A stretch of DNA of 10,040 nt from Terriglobia bacterium (GTDB taxonomy: Bacteria; Acidobacteriota; Terriglobia; UBA7540). The stretch lies in NCBI GenBank assembly GCA_030040295.1, contig JASHTZ010000021.1:1-10040 (forward strand), read 5' to 3'. A model generated the notes under the pieces. That model saw only the letters and a list, made by a program, of their open reading frames with translations, was not told the DNA's origin and did no database searches. Within the stretch, counting starts at the first letter, position 1. Each line of letters opens with the position of its first letter. The position numbers and the translations under genes are program-made. Below, in pieces: positions 1 to 6,610 of this stretch.

Positions 1-242
1 GTGCGGTTGGCTCGCATCACCTGGATAAGTTCGACACCGACCGCCGGGCTCAGTCCGCCGTCGTGACGATCCAGTTCGATCCGACCGTTCAGAACCCGCA
101 CGGGCTCTTCCGGCGTGCCAGGGACGGTAGCCGGTTCGTTTCTCTCGCTTTGGGCATCGGCCAGCACACTCCGGCTGCTTCGACATCGACTTTCTACCGT
201 GGCCGCGCCCACGCTCTTGAGAAAGCTCCTACGATTCAGCAC
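1..242 (-). CDS. Tat-exported protein, N-terminal part only (cut by window edge)
   Basis: The 5' 80 codons of a minus-strand gene that runs off the left edge. It starts at GTG 242-240. A GAGGTG ribosome-binding site lies 5 nt upstream and an in-frame TGA lies just before it, so no longer start is possible. The N-terminus reads VLNRRSFLKSVGAATV, a clear twin-arginine motif (RRSFLK), followed by a possible AxA-like site in SVLADAQ near residue 30. That predicts folded export through the Tat pathway. The h-region is unusually polar (ESRCRSSR, residues 17-24). The mature part visible (residues 31-80) ends in IQVMRANRT. From memory this resembles secreted BNR/sialidase-like proteins of Planctomycetes and Acidobacteria, which would fit the divergent sialidase-like remnant, but the visible part is too short to assign a function. 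Confidence 0.7.
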   Translation of the reverse strand, partial: MLNRRSFLKSVGAATVESRCRSSRSVLADAQSERNEPATVPGTPEEPVRVLNGRIELDRHDGGLSPAVGVELIQVMRANR

Positions 243-469
243 GTTAACACCTCACTTTTAGTTCGAGGATCAGTCTGGCGTGTTCCCCCAGCCTCAGACA
301 CACAGTCAAGACGCCACACACCGTTCGCTGGAATTGCAGTTTACAGCCGCCTTTCTTACAAGATGCGGGCTGGCTGGTAAGCAGCTCAGGAATTTCCACT
401 TGGTTTCAGTAATTCTGCACGAATTCTGTATCATGTATGTTCCAGCATACCCTTGCAGGAGGAAAACCT
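243..469. promoter_or_regulatory. Divergent intergenic region with short repeats
   Basis: This 227-bp spacer lies between two divergently read genes, so it should carry both promoters. No convincing -35/-10 pair was found by eye on either strand. Near the plus-strand gene there is a direct repeat AATTCTG at 411-417 and 422-428, an 11-bp period or about one helical turn. It is followed by an inverted repeat GTATG-N6-CATAC at 435-450, just before the ribosome-binding site. These could be an operator or a small mRNA hairpin. Arms this short can also occur by chance. Confidence 0.3.
457..462 (+). promoter_or_regulatory. Strong ribosome-binding site of the sialidase-like remnant
   Basis: AGGAGG with 7 nt to ATG 470. 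It is a near-ideal Shine-Dalgarno site in front of a start codon whose frame is stopped four codons later (TGA 482-484) and then continues in the same frame as the sialidase-like remnant. The site fixes the ancestral start at 470 rather than at the internal ATG 497, and so exposes the nonsense codon. Confidence 0.65.
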
Positions 470-850
470 ATGCTGCCAATGTGACGGGCGTCGTGGATGG
501 CAATGTTGGGAATTAGCTTTCTGGTGTGGGCGTGGCCACTTCCTGATTCGGTGCAGGAACGCACCGTGGTGGCTTATCAGGTCCCAGGCCGCTACGCCGC
601 ATGGCCCGCCAACTTTGGCATCTGGTCATGGGGAAATGAAATCCTCATGGGGTTCCAGTCCGGTTATTTCAAACGTCAAACTCCCGAAATGCACCCGATC
701 GATCACGATCGCCCCGCCGAGGATCTGCTGGCGCTCAGCCTGGATGGCGGGGAGACATGGACATCCGAGCATTGTCCTACCTCGGCTCTAGAAACCCCAG
801 TTTATTCCTTGGCAAAATACGCGTCCCAGAAATCCAACCGAGCCTGGTGA
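470..850 (+). pseudogene. Truncated sialidase-like (BNR/Asp-box) secreted protein remnant
   Basis: From ATG 470 the frame reads MLPM, then TGA at 482-484, then RASWMAMLGISFLVWAWPLP as a hydrophobic signal peptide, and then a mature region. The mature region contains VVAYQVPGRYAAWPANFGIWS (567-629 area), GNEILMGFQSGYF and the Asp-box SLDGGETW, the hallmark of BNR-repeat sialidase-type beta-propellers. Such enzymes are several hundred residues long and have several Asp-boxes. Here recognisable homology stops about 10 codons after the first box, near 775. The frame then runs antisense into the 3' end of the carboxylesterase and stops at 848-850. It is therefore damaged twice, by an early stop and by loss of the whole 3' part. 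Re-initiation at ATG 497 could still make a short secreted peptide, but not an enzyme. No mobile element is visible at the break. Confidence 0.7.
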
Positions 851-2382
851 GGTAGCGGCGCGGCTTCGATGGTGTCTCCCAGTTTGATGACCTCGCGGGT
901 CTTGGAGCTATAGGCGGGCCAGTGGGGCAGGCCTTCGCCATTCGGATTACCCTTCGCGGCGAAGTGTACCCAGTATGCAATCATCGTCTCTGACAGCCTG
1001 GTATCAACAGGCGTCCATCCCCACTCGGGATGGTAGTTCAGGGCAGAGAAAACATAGAACAGGTCGGCGCCATGAAAGGCGCCATAACGCTGTGAATTCG
1101 GCATGGGAGGCACGTGGTCGAAGAAATAAAGGTAGGCCTTCGATTTGCCCGTGCGAGTTTGCAGGTTCACCATGGTTCGCGCCGCGGCGGCAAACATATC
1201 GTCGGTTTTACTGGCGATTTCCGAGGGCAAAACCTTGTCTTGGGAATCCACCGGGTAGATTTTCAGATATTCCGCCGCCTGATCCCCAAACCGGGTCTTT
1301 GCACGCTCGATGAATGTCTCCGCGCTGATCGGCTGCAAAAAGAACGATCCCTCATCGGCATTGGTTCCGGTTAGCAAGGGCACGTCGTTCTGTTTACCGG
1401 CGGCGAAGATGTGGTGGGGACTGTCGGGCAGGAACCAGCCATCAACGTCGGGCCAGTAGCTGGCGAGCCATCCGCCGTTGACCTTCACAAAAGCCTCGCA
1501 CGCCGCATAGACCTGGTCGGCGGACATGGCGCGCAACTCGGCAATGGATTTTGCGCCGGCGGATTGGGCAAACTTGATTCCTTCGCGCTCTGCCCTTGCC
1601 CGCGGCCAGGGAGCGAGCGAGCCTTCCACGCCGGCGCCGCTTTCACCGAGCACGCGCTGAAATAAACCTTTGGCCAGGGGTGACGCCATCAGATAGCTCA
1701 CCGCCAGGGAACCAGCCGACTCGCCGAAAATGGAGACACGCTGTGGGTCGCCGCCGAACGCGGCAACGTTGTCGCGCACCCACTCGAGCGCGGCGACCAT
1801 ATCGAGCAGGCCGTAATCACCCGCGGCATGGTGAGGGGATTCCGCAACCAAATCGGGGTGCGCGAGGAATCCGAACACCCCGAGTCTATAGTTGAAACTT
1901 ACGAATACGACGCCCTTTTTGGCGATGGCTTCGCCGTTGTAATAAGCCAGCGAGCTTGCACCGCCTTTGAAACCGCCGCCATAAATCCACACCATCACCG
2001 GCAACGGCTCTGCCGATGATTTCGCCGGCGTCCAAACGTTCAAGTAGAGGCAGTCCTCGCTTATGGGTTCCCGTTTCACCCTCGTATCACGAAAAGGGCC
2101 GCCCATGGCGTTGGGCGCTTGCATGCATTCGGGCCCAAACTTCTCGGCTTTCAGTGTGCCATCCCACGAGTGAGGCGGTTGTGGCGGGCGCCAGCGCAAA
2201 TCCCCCACGGGCGGCGTGGCGTAAGGAATGCCTTTAAATACGCGCATCCCCGGGGTTGCTGCCGAAGTACCGGCGACCAAACCATTCGCGGTATGAACAA
2301 CGTTGACGTCCCCATCCGCCGCCCAGGCCAGCGCCGTACTGCTTGCGCAAAATAGAACCAGGACTATGATTCGTTTGGCCAT
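802..2382 (-). CDS. Secreted type-B carboxylesterase
   Basis: A 526-residue alpha/beta-hydrolase of the carboxylesterase type B family (COesterase), which hydrolyses carboxylic esters. The start is ATG 2382, preceded by GGGGAAAGGTA. It gives a clean signal peptide (MAKRIIVLVLFCASSTALAWA, residues 1-21), so the protein should be periplasmic or secreted. The frame is open up to 2463, but that extension would be read through the inverted repeat and would bury the signal peptide. Motifs in order: GIPYATPPVGDLRW (51-64); the family signature EDCLYLNVW (109-117); oxyanion-hole GGGF (135-138); nucleophile elbow GESAG with Ser222; acid Glu344 in GTNADEGS; base His437 in GAFHGAD. The triad is complete and the length is normal for the family. 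It lies downstream of the Oar-like gene on the same strand across a structured 163-bp spacer. The natural ester is not predictable from sequence. Confidence 0.93.
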   Translation of the reverse strand: MAKRIIVLVLFCASSTALAWAADGDVNVVHTANGLVAGTSAATPGMRVFKGIPYATPPVGDLRWRPPQPPHSWDGTLKAEKFGPECMQAPNAMGGPFRDTRVKREPISEDCLYLNVWTPAKSSAEPLPVMVWIYGGGFKGGASSLAYYNGEAIAKKGVVFVSFNYRLGVFGFLAHPDLVAESPHHAAGDYGLLDMVAALEWVRDNVAAFGGDPQRVSIFGESAGSLAVSYLMASPLAKGLFQRVLGESGAGVEGSLAPWPRARAEREGIKFAQSAGAKSIAELRAMSADQVYAACEAFVKVNGGWLASYWPDVDGWFLPDSPHHIFAAGKQNDVPLLTGTNADEGSFFLQPISAETFIERAKTRFGDQAAEYLKIYPVDSQDKVLPSEIASKTDDMFAAAARTMVNLQTRTGKSKAYLYFFDHVPPMPNSQRYGAFHGADLFYVFSALNYHPEWGWTPVDTRLSETMIAYWVHFAAKGNPNGEGLPHWPAYSSKTREVIKLGDTIEAAPLPHQARLDFWDAYFAKE

Positions 2383-2412
2383 TACCTTTCCCCGATTCTC
2401 TCCCGATTGATC

Positions 2413-2455
2413 TTCGCCGGATTGCGCAGAGCTGCGCTCTGCGCAATCCGGCGAA
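2413..2455. repeat. Perfect 20-bp inverted repeat with 3-nt loop
   Basis: The left arm at 2413-2432 (TTCGCCGGATTGCGCAGAGC) is exactly complementary to the right arm at 2436-2455, with TGC between them. On the minus-strand transcript this is a very stable hairpin, 90 nt after the Oar-like stop codon and about 30 nt before the esterase start. No T-run follows on either strand, so it is not a textbook intrinsic terminator. It may be an mRNA stability or attenuation element, or a REP-like repeat copied around the genome. The perfect arms argue for selection or recent insertion. Confidence 0.8.
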
Positions 2456-2521
2456 AATGCCAAGCGTAGGGTCGATGCTTGCGTCGGCCTCGATCATGTA
2501 CGGCCATCGCCGCTTCGCGCG

Positions 2522-2543
2522 AGGCCGGGGCAAGCCCCGGCCT
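2522..2543 (-). terminator. GC-rich hairpin directly after the Oar-like gene, possible terminator
   Basis: AGGCCGGGGC (2522-2531) pairs perfectly with GCCCCGGCCT (2534-2543). It starts 2 nt after the stop codon of the Oar-like gene. On the transcript the stem has about 9 bp with a 4-nt loop. No U-tract follows, so it is at best a weak intrinsic terminator, or a 3'-end protecting hairpin. Confidence 0.4.
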
Positions 2544-2545
2544 GT

Positions 2546-5500
2546 TCAGAACTGGTACCGCAATGCGAATTCGAAAATCCGCGGATCGCGGGCTGACGTG
2601 ACGGTGCCTTGTGTTCCCGAGCCGATATTCGTCGAAACGCCGTTGAAGTTCGTGTGGTTGAAAACATTAAACGACTCGGCGCGAAACTCCAGCTTGTGCT
2701 GCTCGAAAATGTGAAAGTCCTTGTAGATGGCCATATCGAAGTCCACCATACCCGGTCCATAAATGTCACCGGGCGCCGCATTTCCGAAATAACCAACCGG
2801 AGGGGCAACGAAGGCGCCACTGTTAAACCAATTGCTGACGGTCTTTAGCCCCACCACCGAGACGCCGGGGACAATATCGGGACGTGTCGATAAGCCCGGA
2901 TGGGCAATGCTCAAGCCCGGGGTTAGGGAGAACCCATCCTCAATCGTGGTCAAGCCGGAATACCGCCATCCACCGAGCAGCTGTCTTTGCCATCCCGTCG
3001 CGTTTTTGTACCACGGCAGATTATAGATGTAGCCAAAGGAGAGACTTTGCGGCACATTCGTGGCCGCGTTTCCGTAATCATCACCCGGCTCATAAACGTT
3101 GGCGGGGCCCGTCTCGTTGTTAAACAGCGAGTTGCCGCGGATTTCCGAGAGCGCATGCTCCCAGGTGTAAGCGATGGTAAGACTGAGGTTGTGCCCCACC
3201 GGGTGGCGCACGCTCACTTCCAAGCCGTACCAATTGGTATTCAGAGCTGCTTCAATAGCACTGATGCCGGCGTAACCCGGAAACGGACTGTAGAGATATT
3301 GCGTAACCGTCCCGGCGTTGATCGCGGGATTAAATTGATAGGGTGCATCCGGGAGCGGCTGGTTAATGTTCCACGCCGCCGTCTGGTGCCGGGCAAGGTC
3401 GCCCGCTCCGGCGATGGAAGTGAACCAGGAGCCAGCAAACTGGTGTTGCAAGCTCAGACTAAAGGTTTGTATTTGCCCCGTTTGATCATTCAGATCCTCG
3501 CTGTTCAAGCTCGGGAGGGTGGGCGCCTTGGAGGCGGCCCCAATCGGGTTGGGAAAACTCGGAGTGACGAGGTTGGTGGTTTGGATGAGCGGGGGATTCA
3601 CCGCGCACGCGTTCGCACAAAACGATTGATAGGGTTGATTGTCGTATGAAATCCCATACCCACCGCGAAGCGCGGTCTTGCCGTCTCCAAAGATGTCCCA
3701 GGCAAAACCTGCGGACGGAGACCAGTAGGACCAGTGCTCGGTGGTGAAATTCAAGGGGACTCCGTTGACCCCGTTAAACTCCAGCCCGTTGGTGGCACTG
3801 TAGCCTGACGTCAGCGTTATGGTGCCGTTATCGTTTACGGTGGGAGCTGCGGCAAGACTGTACAGGGTAGGATTGAAAATCGCCTCCAGGCCACGCTGAT
3901 TATTGGTACCCGGCATATCCATCCAGCGAACGCCGAGAGTGACAGTGAGACGGCGCGTCACCTTCCATTGGTCCTGGAAGTAGGGAGAGAGTTCATGGTA
4001 GTGAGCATAGAAGCGGGGCTGGCCGCTGGCCTGGGTGAAGGAAGCGCCATCTCCGGTCAGGTAGTCGGCCACGCCATTGCCGGTAAACTGGCCGCTGAAG
4101 GACCACGACCCGTTGGTGGTGGCGAAAGAGTTCTGCCGTTTGGTTCCCAGGTGGATTACGCCGCCCACCTGGAGATAGTGGTGGCCGTGCAGATAGCTCC
4201 AGTCATCACCCACCTCGTCCCACAAACCCGAAGCATGGTAGAGAGGGTATTGGGAAGGGCCGCCAAATGACGCCCACCCTCCCGTAATGGCGATGGTGGG
4301 AAGGAACTGCATATTATAACCCCCTTTATACGGCAGGTTCTCACTGAACCCGGGTACTTGGTTCTGCTGTACGATGCCATTGAAGTCAATGGTGGCCACC
4401 AGTTGGCTGGTGTTGAAGCTGGCGGTGTTCACCATAGAGGGGGTAATCGTAGTGGTGACCGCCGCGTGACCGATCTGACATTCGCTCGGTTCCACCGTGT
4501 AGCTATTCGGGAATGGGTTGCCGATGATCGTGTTGGAGGACGCTCGGTAGAGCTGGCGGTTCTCGACATATTCCGCACTCAAGCGCGTCCGCGAACCGAA
4601 GTCGTGATCGACTTTAGATTCATCGTCCCGGGTCCGCGTGTAAATAGGATTGACATTAATATAGTTCGTGATGCCCCCCGACGGTGATACGTAGTTCGGC
4701 AAGGGCTCCGTCGCATTCATCAGGGCGAGAGAATTCGTATTGAGCGAGGCCGTCGGTATCTGGTAAACCCCGCCCGAGTTTGGAAACGGCTGTCCCGTAG
4801 CAGGGTTGGTAATGGCGGTGCTGAAGGTACCCTGTCGCATGGCGGCCGTCGGCGTCGCCCCCGTGAGGACACTGGCAGTGGAGAGGAGAGCTATCTGCAT
4901 ACTCGCAAAAAAGAAGGTCTTGGGGTTCTTGGGCCGATGGTAAGGAAAGAACAAAGGGCCGCCGAAAGTGCCACCGAAGATATTCTGGTGATACCCCGGC
5001 ACTGTCGCGGAAAAAAAGTTGCGCGCATTGAAATCGGTGTTGCGCACATACTCGAAGGCCGTCAGATGGAATTGATCGGTTCCACTTTTGGTCTCCTCGA
5101 GGATCGTACTGGATCCCTGGAGGTTGTACTGGGCACCGTAATTGTTCTGGAGCACGCGGATTTCCTGGACGGTGTCGGGAGGGGGTACGATGATCGGCTG
5201 GACGCCGCTGATGTTGAACGCCCCATCCAGAAGATAGACGCCACCGGCATTTCCCATCCCGTTGATCGACATAGCAATCGTGCCGGCAAAGCCGCCCTGA
5301 CCGAGGGCACTGTCCGGCGTCATGTTGATAACCCCGGGCATGAGCGCGCCCAGGGTTTGAAAGTCCCGGCCGTTCAAGGGAAGGGTGTACGCCTCTTCTG
5401 CCGAAACCTCATTGGCGACCTCGGGCGTGGTGGCCTGCACCGTGGTGGCTGTCGCTTGCACCGTAACGACGGTGGCGATGCCCCCCGCCTTCAGGGTGGG

Positions 5501-5839
5501 ATTTACTGAGGCCACCGTTCCGGGATGTAACTCAATGCCGGTTTGCGAATAGGTGTTGAATCCCTCTTTGCTGACGTTTACCGTGTAAACCGCAATGGGA
5601 AGTTCCGGCACCACAAACGCGCCTTCGGCATTGCTTTTGGTGGTTGTTTTGAGGCCGGTATTCTGGTTCAGGACTTCGATTGCCGCACCCGGCACGACGG
5701 CCCCACTCGTGTCGGTCACCGTTCCCGTGATTGTTGCCGTGGATGTGTCTTGAGCGCTCCCACGGGAGACCATCAGGACCAGGCCTAAAAGGCAACATAA
5801 GCTAACCCCTAAAGCCCTCACCGAGCCATCGCGAAACAT
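2546..5839 (-). CDS. Oar-like TonB-dependent-receptor-type outer-membrane protein
   Basis: A 1097-residue outer-membrane beta-barrel protein of the Oar / carboxypeptidase-regulatory-like TonB-dependent receptor family, likely involved in binding or importing large substrates. The start is ATG 5839, with AAAGGAGG 9 nt upstream. An in-frame ATG at 5881 lacks as good a site. Domains: signal peptide (residues 1-30, hydrophobic LGVSLCCLLGLVLMV, cleavage after SAQ); carboxypeptidase-regulatory Ig-like domain (about 34-115, TITGTVTDTSGAVVPGA...); linker rich in T/V/A; plug beginning LPLNGRDFQTL (153-163) and YLLDGAFNISG (about 212-222); then a long beta-barrel with alternating aromatic strands and a C-terminus in ...FEFALRYQF, whose terminal Phe is the usual outer-membrane insertion signal. 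No clear TonB box is seen, which is common in this subfamily. It lies downstream of the flavin reductase (173 bp) and upstream of the esterase. The substrate is unknown. Confidence 0.92.
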   Translation of the reverse strand: MFRDGSVRALGVSLCCLLGLVLMVSRGSAQDTSTATITGTVTDTSGAVVPGAAIEVLNQNTGLKTTTKSNAEGAFVVPELPIAVYTVNVSKEGFNTYSQTGIELHPGTVASVNPTLKAGGIATVVTVQATATTVQATTPEVANEVSAEEAYTLPLNGRDFQTLGALMPGVINMTPDSALGQGGFAGTIAMSINGMGNAGGVYLLDGAFNISGVQPIIVPPPDTVQEIRVLQNNYGAQYNLQGSSTILEETKSGTDQFHLTAFEYVRNTDFNARNFFSATVPGYHQNIFGGTFGGPLFFPYHRPKNPKTFFFASMQIALLSTASVLTGATPTAAMRQGTFSTAITNPATGQPFPNSGGVYQIPTASLNTNSLALMNATEPLPNYVSPSGGITNYINVNPIYTRTRDDESKVDHDFGSRTRLSAEYVENRQLYRASSNTIIGNPFPNSYTVEPSECQIGHAAVTTTITPSMVNTASFNTSQLVATIDFNGIVQQNQVPGFSENLPYKGGYNMQFLPTIAITGGWASFGGPSQYPLYHASGLWDEVGDDWSYLHGHHYLQVGGVIHLGTKRQNSFATTNGSWSFSGQFTGNGVADYLTGDGASFTQASGQPRFYAHYHELSPYFQDQWKVTRRLTVTLGVRWMDMPGTNNQRGLEAIFNPTLYSLAAAPTVNDNGTITLTSGYSATNGLEFNGVNGVPLNFTTEHWSYWSPSAGFAWDIFGDGKTALRGGYGISYDNQPYQSFCANACAVNPPLIQTTNLVTPSFPNPIGAASKAPTLPSLNSEDLNDQTGQIQTFSLSLQHQFAGSWFTSIAGAGDLARHQTAAWNINQPLPDAPYQFNPAINAGTVTQYLYSPFPGYAGISAIEAALNTNWYGLEVSVRHPVGHNLSLTIAYTWEHALSEIRGNSLFNNETGPANVYEPGDDYGNAATNVPQSLSFGYIYNLPWYKNATGWQRQLLGGWRYSGLTTIEDGFSLTPGLSIAHPGLSTRPDIVPGVSVVGLKTVSNWFNSGAFVAPPVGYFGNAAPGDIYGPGMVDFDMAIYKDFHIFEQHKLEFRAESFNVFNHTNFNGVSTNIGSGTQGTVTSARDPRIFEFALRYQF

Positions 5840-6012
5840 AAAGGTTTTCCTCCTTTGCAAAATCATTTGACTCAAAATCATCGTCGGCCGATTCTGCTTT
5901 CCATCGCCGTGTCCTCCAACGGAAAATGCGAGCCCTCGGCCCGGCAGGTTAAACGCCCACTCAGTTGGGGTTATAGAATCCCCCCGCTGTTACTTTTCCC
6001 GACGCCCAGTTG
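5840..6012 (-). promoter_or_regulatory. Leader/spacer upstream of the Oar-like gene
   Basis: This 173-bp gap separates the flavin reductase from the Oar-like gene and is the largest gap in the minus-strand gene string from 10040 to 2546, so a separate promoter is possible here. It contains GGGGGGATTCTATAACCCC on the minus strand (about 5970-5988), a small GGGG/CCCC hairpin with no T-run after it. It also holds an 8-codon leader ORF and the strong AAAGGAGG of the Oar-like gene. No convincing sigma-70 promoter hexamers were recognised. Confidence 0.35.
5878..5904 (-). CDS. Possible 8-codon leader ORF before the Oar-like gene
   Basis: ATG 5904 is preceded by GGAGG with 8 nt spacing and encodes MESRIGRR followed by TGA at 5880-5878. 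The stop overlaps the in-frame upstream ATG (5881) of the Oar-like frame as ATGA, the classical arrangement for translational coupling. It could be a regulatory leader peptide, or it could feed ribosomes to the downstream starts at 5881 or 5839. An ORF of this size can arise by chance, and only the ribosome-binding site and the overlap support it. Confidence 0.3.
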   Translation of the reverse strand: MESRIGRR

Positions 6013-6555
6013 TTACCAATACCAGTCCGCCACTGGCGGCTCCTGCTTTACATTCATTTCGGCCCTGGCGTACGCGCCGCGGAAAAAAATCAGCGGCGCT
6101 GCCCCGGTGAACTCCGCGTGACAGACTTTTGCCACGACGATGAGGTGATCGCCGGCGGCCAGGATGTTTTCCACTCTGCAAACGAGATGCGCAATGCATC
6201 CCCTTAAAACCGGAAGGCCATATTCATTGAGAACAAAATCCACACCGGCATAATGGTCCTCGGCAGGCCGCGAGAAGCGATTGGAGAGCCAGGCTTGCTC
6301 CTCACAGAGAATGTTCACGATGAAACAGCCTCGTCTCTCGACCGCCTGAGTCGTCCGGGCGCCTTGCGCGAGGCAAACCAGGATCAGCGTGGGCCGCAAG
6401 GAGACGGACGCTAGGGAGTTAACCGTCATGCCCTCCAGGCGGCCCTGGACTTTCGTGGTGACAATGGCCACTCCCGTTGCAAAACATCCCGTCGTCTTCC
6501 GAAACAACAGCGCCTCAACGCCGTCTTCGTTCACCGATGGTGTCCGGTTCTCCAC
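6013..6555 (-). CDS. HpaC-like flavin reductase component
   Basis: A 180-residue flavin reductase domain protein. Such proteins use NAD(P)H to make free reduced FMN or FAD for a partner monooxygenase in the cytoplasm. The start is GTG 6555 (weak GGGGG-type site about 10 nt upstream). No ATG is available in the open frame upstream. Motifs: FATGVAIVTT (25-34); the flavin-binding MTVNSLASVSLRP (43-55); FIVNILCEEQAWLSNRFS (78-95); the GDH signature (135-137) in AAGDHLIVVAKV; PLIFFRGAYA (154-163). Length and motif order are normal for HpaC-type reductases. It is the last gene of the compact operon, 55 bp after the cupin, and its obvious client is the HpaB-type oxygenase two genes upstream. No symbol is given because the oxygenase substrate is unlikely to be 4-hydroxyphenylacetate. 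Confidence 0.9.
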   Translation of the reverse strand: MENRTPSVNEDGVEALLFRKTTGCFATGVAIVTTKVQGRLEGMTVNSLASVSLRPTLILVCLAQGARTTQAVERRGCFIVNILCEEQAWLSNRFSRPAEDHYAGVDFVLNEYGLPVLRGCIAHLVCRVENILAAGDHLIVVAKVCHAEFTGAAPLIFFRGAYARAEMNVKQEPPVADWYW

Positions 6556-6610
6556 GAACTGCTTTCCCCCACTTTCCCGATCTGAACCGCAAAACTCAAA
6601 ATGCCAGTGT

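Noticed and set aside
63..516. Plus-strand open frames in the first 500 bases
   Set aside because: They overlap the Tat-protein gene antisense or the spacer, have no ribosome-binding site and give no recognisable protein.
2383..2463. Longer N-terminus for the carboxylesterase (start at 2463)
   Set aside because: It would be translated from the inverted repeat, has no good ribosome-binding site, and would place a polar extension before an obvious signal peptide. ATG 2382 is better.
2413..2543. Classical Rho-independent terminators
   Set aside because: Both hairpins are strong, but neither is followed by a T-run on either strand. They are described as hairpins rather than confident terminators.
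2987..3649. 220-codon plus-strand open frame
   Set aside because: It is antisense to the barrel region of the Oar-like protein. The composition is not protein-like, there is no ribosome-binding site, and the minus strand is clearly coding. The same applies to the plus-strand frames at 3968-4270, 4358-4687 and 4937-5509.
5840..5881. Longer N-terminus for the Oar-like protein (start at 5881)
   Set aside because: The strong AAAGGAGG lies inside this extension and points to ATG 5839. Kept only as an alternative in connection with the leader ORF.
5965..5990. Terminator after the flavin reductase
   Set aside because: Only a GGGG/CCCC stem with a 9-nt loop, or a bulged 6-bp stem, and no T-tract. 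Too weak to call.
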